DNA of 5,935 bases from MGBC131033 sp910585655 (GTDB lineage: Bacteria; Bacillota; Clostridia; Lachnospirales; Lachnospiraceae), in NCBI GenBank assembly GCA_949502025.1, contig CATBCG010000019.1:1-5935 (forward strand), written 5' to 3'. Position numbers and translations under genes: made by a program. Numbering within the stretch: position 1 is the first letter of the stretch; every line of letters begins with the position of its first letter. Positions 1 through 5,932 of the stretch are shown here, piece by piece. The notes under the pieces are model-generated. The model searched no databases and was not told where the DNA came from. It saw nothing but the letters and a program-made list of their open reading frames with translations.

Positions 1-202
1 ATTGACAACTGGATATAGCAGGTTGCACAGAGAAAACCAATATGCGAAAACCAAGCGTCCTTCTGTGCGTAAAATATCCAAGGTACGAATCGAACGTCAT
101 TCGGAAAACCGTCGGGCGGACGGGGTTAGCTCGTTGATACTTAGTCCATTAGGGCTATTGAGCGAGAAGCCCCCACTTCTTAAAGTGGTGGGAGTACGTC
201 AC
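1..202 (+). ncRNA. TnpB omega-RNA scaffold at the right end of an IS200/IS605-type element (5' part cut by window edge)
   Basis: This stretch folds as a chain of hairpins. A long outer stem pairs TGGATAT (10-16) with ATATCCA (74-80), enclosing GCACAGA (25-31) paired with TCTGTGC (62-68). Then follow CCGTC/GACGG (109-113/119-123), TAGTCC/GGGCTA (142-147/152-157, loop ATTA) closed by CTCG/CGAG (130-133/163-166), and a final stem of CCC plus CCACTT (170-178) against AAGTGG, bulged T, GGG (183-192). It finishes GAGTACGTCAC. I recognise this order and the closing GCCCCCAC hairpin plus GTACGTCAC from IS605-family right ends in Firmicutes. In that family such RNA binds the TnpB nuclease and the flanking DNA just beyond the end serves as guide, here starting near 203. 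The exact terminal base is inferred. A tnpB gene should lie to the left of the window. Its stop could be the TAG at 16-18 or the TGA at 3-5, but the reading frame cannot be fixed. Confidence 0.8.
1..202 (+). mobile_element. IS200/IS605-family transposon, right end only
   Basis: The DNA encoding the omega-RNA scaffold is also the right end of the element. IS200/IS605 elements have subterminal hairpins instead of terminal inverted repeats, and the strong hairpin at 170-192 sits in the expected place, about 10 bases before the boundary. The boundary is placed after GTCAC at 202 because the pentapeptide coding sequence on the opposite strand is intact up to about 205 and then stops inside the transposon sequence. 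The left end, tnpA if any, and nearly all of tnpB are outside the window, so activity cannot be judged. The exact end could be off by one to three bases. Confidence 0.72.
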
Positions 203-849
203 CCTACTACGTTTAATCCTAAAAGCTTGGCAAATTCTGCTGCCTGATACACATCGACTACCGCACCTGCCAGCTCCTTCCCGTCCTCCGACACCTGAAC
301 CGCCTCCAGCTCACAAGAGGTAAAATCAACCCCTCGCAGCGGCGTCTGAAAAAAACTGGTACGAATAAACCGGTTCCCCTGAAGCAGCGTTTCCTTTAAT
401 TGACAGGACACAAAAAACCCTTCTGTAAAATCACAGGCTTCTGCCTTCCATTTTTCGAGCTTGCTTTCTCCCAGATTTCCATAGTGCAGATTACAATTTT
501 TCATCCTTACCCGTAGAAAACTGACCTTTTGCAGCTTAACACCAACCGCTTTTACATCCTCCCAAAGACAAACTGCCAAATACCCCCAGCCAAAGTCTGT
601 ATTGGACAAATCACAGTTTTTAAAACGTACCATACGGAACGCTGCCTTTTCCAAGCAACATCCTAAAAAACGGCAGTTTTCAAAAGAAACCTGATAAAAT
701 CCAAGACCGCTCATATCCAAGCCGGAAACGGTAATGCCCCGAATCCGTATCTTTTCCACATCCCGCTCCTCGTCTCTGGCAGTCAAAAGCAGCTCCTCTA
801 ACTCCAAGTCCGTCTCCGGCAGCGTATCCCATGAAAATTCCTTTGTCAT
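199..849 (-). CDS. Pentapeptide-repeat protein, C-terminus altered by a transposon end
   Basis: The 216-residue product starts MTKEFSWDTL. Residues 1-35 are acidic and non-repetitive. From about 36 to 185 the sequence follows a five-residue rhythm with Leu or Phe at the centre and small, polar or Cys residues around it (for example FENCRFLGCCL, FKNCDLSNTDF, MKNCNLHYGNL, FTSCEL), which is the pattern of a right-handed quadrilateral beta-helix. The tail (about 191-212) is ELAGAVVDVYQAAEFAKLLGL. No signal peptide or membrane segment is seen, so it is probably cytosolic. Family members include gyrase-protecting Qnr/MfpA-like proteins, but most have no known function and nothing here assigns one. 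The start is set by AGGAGGT (854-860) just ahead of the ATG at 849. An upstream in-frame ATG at 912 lacks such a site. The stop TGA (199-201) lies in the IS605 right end, so the last one or two residues are probably not native. No clear promoter is visible. Confidence 0.85.
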   Translation of the reverse strand: MTKEFSWDTLPETDLELEELLLTARDEERDVEKIRIRGITVSGLDMSGLGFYQVSFENCRFLGCCLEKAAFRMVRFKNCDLSNTDFGWGYLAVCLWEDVKAVGVKLQKVSFLRVRMKNCNLHYGNLGESKLEKWKAEACDFTEGFFVSCQLKETLLQGNRFIRTSFFQTPLRGVDFTSCELEAVQVSEDGKELAGAVVDVYQAAEFAKLLGLNVVG

Positions 850-853
850 AGCG

Positions 854-861
854 TACCTCCT
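854..861 (-). promoter_or_regulatory. Ribosome binding site that fixes the pentapeptide gene start
   Basis: On the minus strand AGGAGGTA lies four bases before the ATG at 849-847, a near-perfect anti-16S match. It favours the 216-residue protein over the 237-residue one that would begin at 912, where the preceding bases belong to the T-rich tail of the terminator hairpin. Confidence 0.8.
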
Positions 862-914
862 GTCTTCCATTCGTGCGAGTGTGCATCCCACCCGGAGAAC
901 TTTCCTAGTCATAC

Positions 915-973
915 AAAGAAAACACCTGCTGCCTCCGCTCTCCCTTTTGGAAACCGGATTACACAGGTGTTTT
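915..973 (-). terminator. Terminator-like hairpin after tRNA-Ser
   Basis: Perfect 10-base arms AAAACACCTG (minus strand, 973-964) and CAGGTGTTTT (928-919) enclose about 35 bases that can form a further inner stem (CCGG..TTCC-AAAA-GGGA..CGG). On the minus strand the right arm runs into TTTTCTTTG, a T-rich tail suited to intrinsic termination of the holA/tRNA transcript about five bases after the tRNA. The other strand reads TTTTGTTAG after the stem, so weak bidirectional action is possible. The loop is large for a classical terminator, hence moderate confidence. Confidence 0.6.
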
Positions 974-978
974 GTTAG

Positions 979-1066
979 CGGAGATGGAGGGATTTGAACC
1001 CTCGCGCCGGCGAACCGACCTATCGGATTTCGAGTCCGAACCCTTCAGCCTCTTGGGTACATCTCC
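979..1066 (-). tRNA. tRNA-Ser (anticodon CGA)
   Basis: An 88-base class II tRNA. The acceptor stem is GGAGATG (1066-1060) with CATCTCC (986-980), and the discriminator base is G at 979. The anticodon stem TCGGA/TCCGA (1039-1035/1027-1023) holds the loop CTCGAAA with anticodon CGA at 1032-1030, reading UCG serine codons. A long variable arm (1022-1004) has the stem GTCGG-TTCG-CCGGC, as expected for serine tRNA. The T arm GAGGG-TTCAAAT-CCCTC is at 1003-987. The CCA end is not encoded (CTA follows the discriminator), so nucleotidyltransferase must add it. The 5' end is only 5 bases after the holA stop codon, and no convincing separate promoter is seen, so it is probably processed from a holA transcript by RNase P. 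Confidence 0.95.
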
Positions 1067-1071
1067 AACTG

Positions 1072-2046
1072 TTAGCTGCTATACCGCAAAATCAGTAGTT
1101 CTACTGCAAGCTGTCCGTCAAGACGTCCGGTTTTCACCTCTGTTTCCCGCTCTAAGCCATACTCGATGGCTTCCTTTAAGACGGCAGAAGGAAAATTCCT
1201 CGCCTGTGCCAGATAGCGGCTGACCGTAAACGGCGGTATCTTCAAACGGGCAGCGATGGTTTTGCTGTCGGTATGCAGACGGTTTAGCTCTTTTGCCTGC
1301 CGAAGCAAATGAAACTGGCGAAGAGTCAAAAACAGAATCGAGAGCGGACTTTCCCGCAGCGCCAGCAGATCGTAATAATATCCTAACGCGCGCTCTTGCT
1401 GCTTCATGCCAATCGCTTCCATCATCTGGAATACCTTTCCGGTTATCTGCTCTACACAAACTGCCTGGATATCTTCCTTAGTGATAACTTCCCGCTCATA
1501 AGCATAGCATACCAGCTTTTCTATCTCCTGCTGCAACAGCTCCATATCGGTCCCTACCCGCTCCAACAGGTATTCTATCGTCTGCTCTGTCAGCTTCTTT
1601 CCTGACCGCTTCAGACCAGAAGCCACCCATAGCTTTAGATCCTTTTCCGAAGGAGTTTTCATCTCGCTGACTGTCCCCTGCTTATTGACAGCCTTGTAAA
1701 GACGGTTTCGCTTATCTACCTCGGCTTCTACAAAAATCAGTACCGTAGAAGGAGGAAGCTCCGGGATATAATCTGCAAAATCAGACTGCTTTTTAAACCA
1801 GCCGCTCTCCTCTACTACTACCACACGGCGTTCTGCGAAAAAGGGCAACGTATCCGCTATCTCCCTTACTTCCTTTTCCTCCGTCCCCTTTCCCTGGAAA
1901 TAGGACGAATTCATCGGATCGCCATCGCCTAGCACCGCCTCCTGCAGCCGGTTCCGATAAAGCCGTTTTAAATAACTCTCTTCCCCATAGAGAAGATAAA
2001 CCGGGCTAAACTGCTTTTGCTTGATGTGTTCGTTGATATGCTTCAT
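1072..2046 (-). CDS. holA: DNA polymerase III, delta subunit
   Basis: The product is the delta subunit of the clamp loader, which opens the beta sliding clamp and loads it on primed DNA at the replication fork in the cytosol. The 324-residue protein (usual for the family at about 320-350) shows the family signatures: FSPVYLLYGEESYLKR near residues 13-28, RRVVVVEES (73-81), DKRNRLYK (111-118), VGTDMELLQQEIEKL (164-178) and the C-terminal KTGRLDGQLAVELLIL (305-320). Like other delta subunits it has no intact Walker A motif, so it is an AAA+-fold protein without ATPase sites. The start is the ATG at 2046: GAGGTGG (2059-2053) lies seven bases upstream and a promoter ends at 2064. An in-frame ATG at 2061 overlaps that binding site and would lie at or before the transcription start. 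holA next to comEC is common in Firmicutes. The tRNA-Ser follows after 5 bases. Confidence 0.95.
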   Translation of the reverse strand: MKHINEHIKQKQFSPVYLLYGEESYLKRLYRNRLQEAVLGDGDPMNSSYFQGKGTEEKEVREIADTLPFFAERRVVVVEESGWFKKQSDFADYIPELPPSTVLIFVEAEVDKRNRLYKAVNKQGTVSEMKTPSEKDLKLWVASGLKRSGKKLTEQTIEYLLERVGTDMELLQQEIEKLVCYAYEREVITKEDIQAVCVEQITGKVFQMMEAIGMKQQERALGYYYDLLALRESPLSILFLTLRQFHLLRQAKELNRLHTDSKTIAARLKIPPFTVSRYLAQARNFPSAVLKEAIEYGLERETEVKTGRLDGQLAVELLILRYSS

Positions 2047-2052
2047 GTAAAA

Positions 2053-2059
2053 CCACCTC
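2053..2059 (-). promoter_or_regulatory. Ribosome binding site that fixes the holA start
   Basis: GAGGTGG on the minus strand stands six bases before the ATG at 2046-2044. The alternative in-frame ATG at 2061-2059 shares its last base with this motif and has only the promoter -10 region upstream, so it cannot use a ribosome binding site of its own. Confidence 0.7.
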
Positions 2060-2063
2060 ATCT

Positions 2064-2092
2064 ATTGTACTAGCAAACGGCAATTTATGCAA
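2064..2092 (-). promoter_or_regulatory. Sigma-A-type promoter of holA and tRNA-Ser
   Basis: On the minus strand, -35 TTGCAT (2092-2087) and -10 TACAAT (2069-2064) are separated by exactly 17 bases. Five of six bases match the consensus in each box. Transcription would start near 2057, giving a short leader of about 10 bases with the ribosome binding site almost at its 5' end. It lies in the 64-base gap after folC and allows holA and the tRNA to be expressed independently of folC and comEC. Confidence 0.7.
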
Positions 2093-2125
2093 GCCCTAAT
2101 TTTCATTTTTTTATCCAAACGACAA

Positions 2126-3382
2126 CTATTTTTGCTGTTTTTCATCTAAATCCCCTAACAGACCCTTGATTTCTCCGATAAAATACAGAGACCCAAACAC
2201 ACAAATCGTATCTTCCTTTGGGGCGTGCCACATCCCATAAAGCGCTTCCTTTGCGTTCTCGTAGCAATACGAGGAAAGCCCTTTCCTCCGAACCAGACTT
2301 GCCAGCTCCTCGCCCTGTAAAGCGCGGCTGCTTTCCGGCGTAACCGTATCGATCCGTTTGGCAATCGGAATCATTTCCTCTACCATCTCCTGATAATCTT
2401 TATCTGCCAAAACTCCCATCAGAAAATGAAACTGCTTTCCTGGATAGAGCGTTTGCAGACTTTTTTTTAGCGCCCGCACCCCGTGCATATTATGCGCGCC
2501 GTCTAAAAAAATCTCCGGCTCTGTCCATACCCGTTCCAACCGCCCCGGCCATTTGGCTTCTGCCATCCCCTGCTCCACCAGAGTCTCCGGCAGCTTCCAG
2601 CCTATTTGTTTTAAAGTATCGACTACCTCCAATGCCGTAGCAGCGTTTTCCTTTTGATATTCTCCCTTCAAGCCCAGCTTCCAGGCGCTCCGTTCCGCCT
2701 GTCTTGGCGCTTTTCCAGCCAGAACATAGGGTACTTCGTTTTTCTGACATGCCTCTACTAATACCTGCTCTGCTTCCTTCTCCTGCGCTGCCAGTACCAC
2801 ATGAGTCCCCGGTTTGATAATTCCCGCCTTTTCCCCTGCAATCTCCTTTAAAGTTCCTCCAAGCTGCTGCATATGGTCAAAGCCGATCGGCGTAATAACG
2901 GTTACAATCGGTACTCCCAGCGCGTTGGTCGCATCCAGCCGTCCTCCCATCCCTGTCTCGATCACGGCAATGTCACATTGCTGCTCCTGTAAATAACTAA
3001 CCGCCATCAACGTACAATAGTCAAACATCCCTGCGTCCGTTTCTGCTGCCCTTGCCGTTTCAAACGCCTGCTCTGCCAGCTCACAGGCACGTTCTCTCGT
3101 CACCGGCACGCCGTTGACCTGTATCCGTTCGGTAAAATCCACCAAATGCGGCGAAGTAAACAAACCTACCCGGTAGCCGCAAGTCTTTAATACCGAAGCC
3201 AAAAACGCTGCGGTAGAGCCTTTTCCGTTTGTTCCTGCCAGATGAATAAAGGGAATCGTCCAGGAAAATCCCTCTGCCCGCCTCTTTTCTTCTAATAGTT
3301 TCCCTTCCATCAGCACTCCTGGTTCCTTATAAAGTCGTTTGCTGTTTTCTACCTTTGTTACAGCGTCTTCTCTTTTTTCCAT
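2126..3382 (-). CDS. folC: Bifunctional folylpolyglutamate synthase / dihydrofolate synthase
   Basis: FolC joins L-glutamate to folates, and in many bacteria also to dihydropteroate, using ATP in the cytosol. The 418-residue protein is of normal length for the Mur-ligase-like family. Visible motifs are the P-loop GTNGKGST (50-57), the folate-site segment TSPHLVDFTERIQVNG (76-91), ETGMGGRLDATN (142-153), the DH pair (169-170), EKAGIIKPG (184-192) with the lysine that is carbamylated in related enzymes, and the C-domain LDGAHN (293-298) plus FGSLYFIGE (396-404). All key residues are present, so it should be active. Whether it has one or both activities cannot be read from the motifs. The start is supported by AGGAGGT (3397-3391), nine bases from the ATG. 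The first 40 residues are more charged and less typical than usual for the family. folC lies 57 bases after comEC, and 64 bases separate its stop from the first possible holA ATG. Confidence 0.95.
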   Translation of the reverse strand: MEKREDAVTKVENSKRLYKEPGVLMEGKLLEEKRRAEGFSWTIPFIHLAGTNGKGSTAAFLASVLKTCGYRVGLFTSPHLVDFTERIQVNGVPVTRERACELAEQAFETARAAETDAGMFDYCTLMAVSYLQEQQCDIAVIETGMGGRLDATNALGVPIVTVITPIGFDHMQQLGGTLKEIAGEKAGIIKPGTHVVLAAQEKEAEQVLVEACQKNEVPYVLAGKAPRQAERSAWKLGLKGEYQKENAATALEVVDTLKQIGWKLPETLVEQGMAEAKWPGRLERVWTEPEIFLDGAHNMHGVRALKKSLQTLYPGKQFHFLMGVLADKDYQEMVEEMIPIAKRIDTVTPESSRALQGEELASLVRRKGLSSYCYENAKEALYGMWHAPKEDTICVFGSLYFIGEIKGLLGDLDEKQQK

Positions 3383-3414
3383 TGTTTTCCACCTCCTGGT
3401 ATCTTTTCCAGCAT

Positions 3415-3443
3415 AGACTACGGGATTTTTTTGTTTTTGTCAA
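3415..3443 (-). promoter_or_regulatory. Possible folC promoter overlapping the comEC stop codon
   Basis: The minus strand reads a perfect -35 TTGACA (3443-3438) that includes the comEC stop TGA, then 17 bases, then TAGTCT (3420-3415). The -10 box keeps the important first T, second A and last T but differs at three middle positions. Transcription would start near 3408, leaving a leader of about 26 bases with AGGAGGT inside it. No terminator stem separates comEC from folC, so read-through from comEC may also contribute. Confidence 0.4.
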
Positions 3444-5827
3444 TAGCCTGCTTTCCCCGCTCCTCTTTCGCCGCCGTAATGCCACAGCCGAAAAGTTCCG
3501 TCTTTTCCCCATCGTACTTGAATACTTCCGCTCCAGGCAGTCCCGAAGCTTTGATATCCTGCTGCAGAAAGCCGCTCTAACGTTTCCTCGTGAGGATGCC
3601 CGTAACGGTTTTTGAAAGAAGAAGAAATCAATGCCACCTTTGCCCCGCACCACTCTAAAAATTCTTCTCCACTGGAATTTTTAGAACCATGATGTCCTAC
3701 CTTTAATATATCAAATGCTTCTCCCTCTTCTGCCGTTTCCTTCTGCGTTTCTATCAGCCAGCGTTCTTCCTGCTTTCCCATATCTCCGGTTAAAAGCAGC
3801 GAAGTATCTCCTATCAAAAGGTTCAAAATAAGGGATGCGGAATTTTGCTCCTTGCAAACCCGACCTGGTTCCGGTCCCAAACAGCAAAATACTATTTTTC
3901 CATCCCTAAGTCTGTCTCCAGGCTCTAAATAGCCGATTTGTACCCTTCGTTTTTTTGCCGCTTCCAACAAGCTTTGATAACGTTCCTCACGCAATACCTC
4001 CTGCTTTTGGTAAACAACCGGAAGCCACAGCGTCTTTATCGGAATTTCTCCTTCCTCCAACAGCTCTAAAATCCCGGAAATATGATCTCCGTCCATATGC
4101 GTAACCAATACCCCGTCGATCCGCCTTATCCCTTCTTGTTTTAAAAACGGAAGCAGGCGCCACTTCCCCACCCCTGACACACTGCTGCTTCCGCCATCCA
4201 CCAAAAACGTGTTACCAAGGGCGCTCTGTACCACGATTCCGTCACCTTGTCCTACATCTAAAAACGTTACCTTTGTCACCGGAACCCGAACCAACAGAAG
4301 AAGCACTCCCGCCCCAAGTAAAAACACAGACCTAATCCTACAAAAAAACGAAACCGACTCTCCTGTTTCCTGCCTTTGTTTTTCTTTTTTTCGATCACGT
4401 TTATGTAGGAACAACGCCAATGCTATCATTCCATAATAAAGCCAAATCTGTCCTCCCGTCGGTCTGCCTGTAGTCTGCACCGCCCAGCCTGTCCATCTGC
4501 TCAAACCGCAAACCCATTCATAAAACTGTAACATCGCACATGTACTGCCCAGACAAAAACGCCCTAGAAAAATCCCGGCTGCCCCTGGCAAAAGCCCTAA
4601 AAATCCACCTGCAAGTCCCGTCAGCAGCAAAAGAGGCATCACCGGAAGCACAAGTAAGTTATTCCACAAGCCAGGCAGTGAAATCTCATAAAAATGATAC
4701 ATCTGAACAGGAAGTGTCAGCAAAAGAACAGAAAGACTCGTCAAAAGGCTTCCCTGTATCGCTTTCTTCCAAGCGGAATTGGGCTGATTTCTTTCTAAAA
4801 CCGGATACAGCAGCCATATTCCTACAACTGCCCCGAAGGAAAGCTGAAAGCCTGCCTGATAAGCAGCAGAAGGCTCCTGCAGCACCAGAAAAAGCAGCGC
4901 ACAGGAAAACGCCGTCGGCATATCGTATGTACGACCTATCATCCCTGCCATGATAGACAACACGATCATCATCACTGCCCGACTGGCAGAAACAGGATAA
5001 TCCAACAATACTCCATAGGATACAATCAGAAAAATTGCGATGCCGTCAGCTATTATCCGCGGGCATACGCGAAGCTTTCGTAGCAGATAGAGAACCGCTC
5101 CTCCTAAGAGCGATACATGAAGACCGGATACCGCCAGAACATGAGAAATACCGCTATTCTGGTATCCTGTTTTGATTTCGGAATCTAACTTTTGTTTTTC
5201 TCCCAGCAGCATAGCAGACAATACTCCTGCTTTTTCTGCCGGAAGCAGCCGCTCATAAACTTCTGATAAGTTCTGGCGGAGCTGCCATAGTCTCTGACGC
5301 CACCAGTTCACTCTGGTATCCGTCACCTGCCAATTTGTTACCTGCAGCCGCAGCCGATAGCCGCTTGCCTGATAATAGCTACGTTCGTCAAACTGCCCTG
5401 GTACGGTGCTGCCTGTAAATTCCCATTGCTTCCCGCTAGCCGCAAGACGGTTTCCAATTTTAGGAAGTTCTGTCTCCCCCTCAGGCTCCCATTTTAAAAG
5501 CAGTAAAACTTTCCCTGCTTTTCCGGTTGCCAGCCGAATTCTAAGCTGTTCCTCCTCCACCCAAAGATATTCAACCGTCCCCTCTACCTGATACGGTTCT
5601 TCCTGGATATCGACTTCCTGCCTGCCGATGGCATCCTCCTCTAAAAGCAATCTCCATCCGCTCCCTTTTTCCTTCTCTGTATTCTGGTATCCCCACAATA
5701 CCAGAACTACGGCTATCAGATGAAACAGCAGCAACGGACGCTTTATATTTTTCCAATACCGAATAACCCCAAAACTCCTCTCTTTTTTTAATTGATATAG
5801 GCGTTTGCAAAACGCCACAGCCCGCAT
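3440..5827 (-). CDS. comEC: ComEC/Rec2 DNA internalisation channel protein
   Basis: ComEC is the membrane channel that passes single-stranded DNA into the cytosol during natural transformation. The 795-residue protein has all three family parts: a first membrane segment (about 31-47) followed by an OB-like soluble domain (about 75-165), the Competence core with GISHVLAVSGLHVSLL (226-241) and many hydrophobic helices to about 475, a further helix (about 500-513), and a C-terminal metallo-beta-lactamase-like domain. That domain keeps FLDVGQGDG (522-530), THMDGDH (576-582), TGDM (680-683) and VGHHGSKNSS (710-719), so the presumed nuclease metal site looks complete. Length is normal, with no frameshift. 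The ATG at 5827 has no good ribosome binding site, and residues 1-28 look like an extra N-terminal tail. AGAGGAGT at 5781-5774 suggests a possible rare ATT start at 5764. No native promoter is evident upstream. Possession of comEC alone does not prove the organism is competent. Confidence 0.93.
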   Translation of the reverse strand: MRAVAFCKRLYQLKKERSFGVIRYWKNIKRPLLLFHLIAVVLVLWGYQNTEKEKGSGWRLLLEEDAIGRQEVDIQEEPYQVEGTVEYLWVEEEQLRIRLATGKAGKVLLLLKWEPEGETELPKIGNRLAASGKQWEFTGSTVPGQFDERSYYQASGYRLRLQVTNWQVTDTRVNWWRQRLWQLRQNLSEVYERLLPAEKAGVLSAMLLGEKQKLDSEIKTGYQNSGISHVLAVSGLHVSLLGGAVLYLLRKLRVCPRIIADGIAIFLIVSYGVLLDYPVSASRAVMMIVLSIMAGMIGRTYDMPTAFSCALLFLVLQEPSAAYQAGFQLSFGAVVGIWLLYPVLERNQPNSAWKKAIQGSLLTSLSVLLLTLPVQMYHFYEISLPGLWNNLLVLPVMPLLLLTGLAGGFLGLLPGAAGIFLGRFCLGSTCAMLQFYEWVCGLSRWTGWAVQTTGRPTGGQIWLYYGMIALALFLHKRDRKKEKQRQETGESVSFFCRIRSVFLLGAGVLLLLVRVPVTKVTFLDVGQGDGIVVQSALGNTFLVDGGSSSVSGVGKWRLLPFLKQEGIRRIDGVLVTHMDGDHISGILELLEEGEIPIKTLWLPVVYQKQEVLREERYQSLLEAAKKRRVQIGYLEPGDRLRDGKIVFCCLGPEPGRVCKEQNSASLILNLLIGDTSLLLTGDMGKQEERWLIETQKETAEEGEAFDILKVGHHGSKNSSGEEFLEWCGAKVALISSSFKNRYGHPHEETLERLSAAGYQSFGTAWSGSIQVRWGKDGTFRLWHYGGERGAGKAGY

Positions 5828-5858
5828 AAAATCAGGCTTTTTTCTTTGATAAAATAAA

Positions 5859-5932
5859 ACAACTCCTCACAGGTTTGTGGTAAAATTGAGATGTCCAGTA
5901 ACAATTCACCATACCCACCTGAAAGGAGTTGT
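5859..5932. repeat. Long imperfect palindrome, probable insertion-sequence end
   Basis: Outer arms ACAACTCCT-CA-CAGGT (5859-5874) and ACCTG-AA-AGGAGTTGT (5917-5932) match at 14 of 16 positions. Inside them TGGT (5878-5881) pairs with ACCA, and AATTG (5884-5888) pairs with CAATT, leaving a loop of roughly 14 bases. On the + strand the right arm contains the ribosome binding site of a gene that should start just beyond 5935. On the minus strand the stem is followed by TTTTATTTTATC, so it could also act as a terminator for transcripts heading toward comEC. The position at the edge, the structure and the following gene start suggest the left end of an insertion sequence, but I do not recognise the family. 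Confidence 0.6.
5878..5886 (+). promoter_or_regulatory. Extended -10 promoter of a + strand gene beyond the window
   Basis: TGGTAAAAT is an extended -10 element (TG, one base, TAAAAT at 5881-5886). No -35 box stands at 5858-5863 (AACAAC), which is tolerated when the TG motif is present. Transcription would begin near 5893, inside the palindrome loop, giving a leader of about 43 bases up to the presumed start codon at 5936. Because the start lies after the left arm, this transcript cannot form the full hairpin. Confidence 0.45.

Noticed and set aside
2..7. TTGACA as a -35 box at the very left
   Set aside because: The bases 17 positions downstream (GCACAG region) are not a -10 box, and the site lies inside the transposon's RNA-coding end.
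2..247. Open + strand reading frame of 81 codons across the left end
   Set aside because: It runs through the hairpins of the omega-RNA, crosses the transposon boundary and then reads the opposite strand of the pentapeptide gene. It has no ribosome binding site and no recognisable TnpB C-terminal motif.
850..912. Longer pentapeptide protein starting at 912
   Set aside because: The ATG at 849 has an ideal AGGAGGT, while the 912 start follows the terminator's T-rich tail without a binding site.
1067..1125. A separate tRNA promoter inside the holA 3' end
   Set aside because: TTGACG and TTGCAG are present on the minus strand, but no -10 match stands at 16-18 bases from either. TATAGC is 20 bases from TTGCAG.
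2101..2113. T/A-rich run after folC as a terminator
   Set aside because: No stem precedes it on the minus strand, so the T/A run alone is not evidence of termination.
4540..4953. 137-codon + strand reading frame within comEC
   Set aside because: It lies wholly inside the intact comEC coding sequence on the other strand, and its low-complexity Ser/Lys/Ala-rich translation is typical of an antisense shadow.
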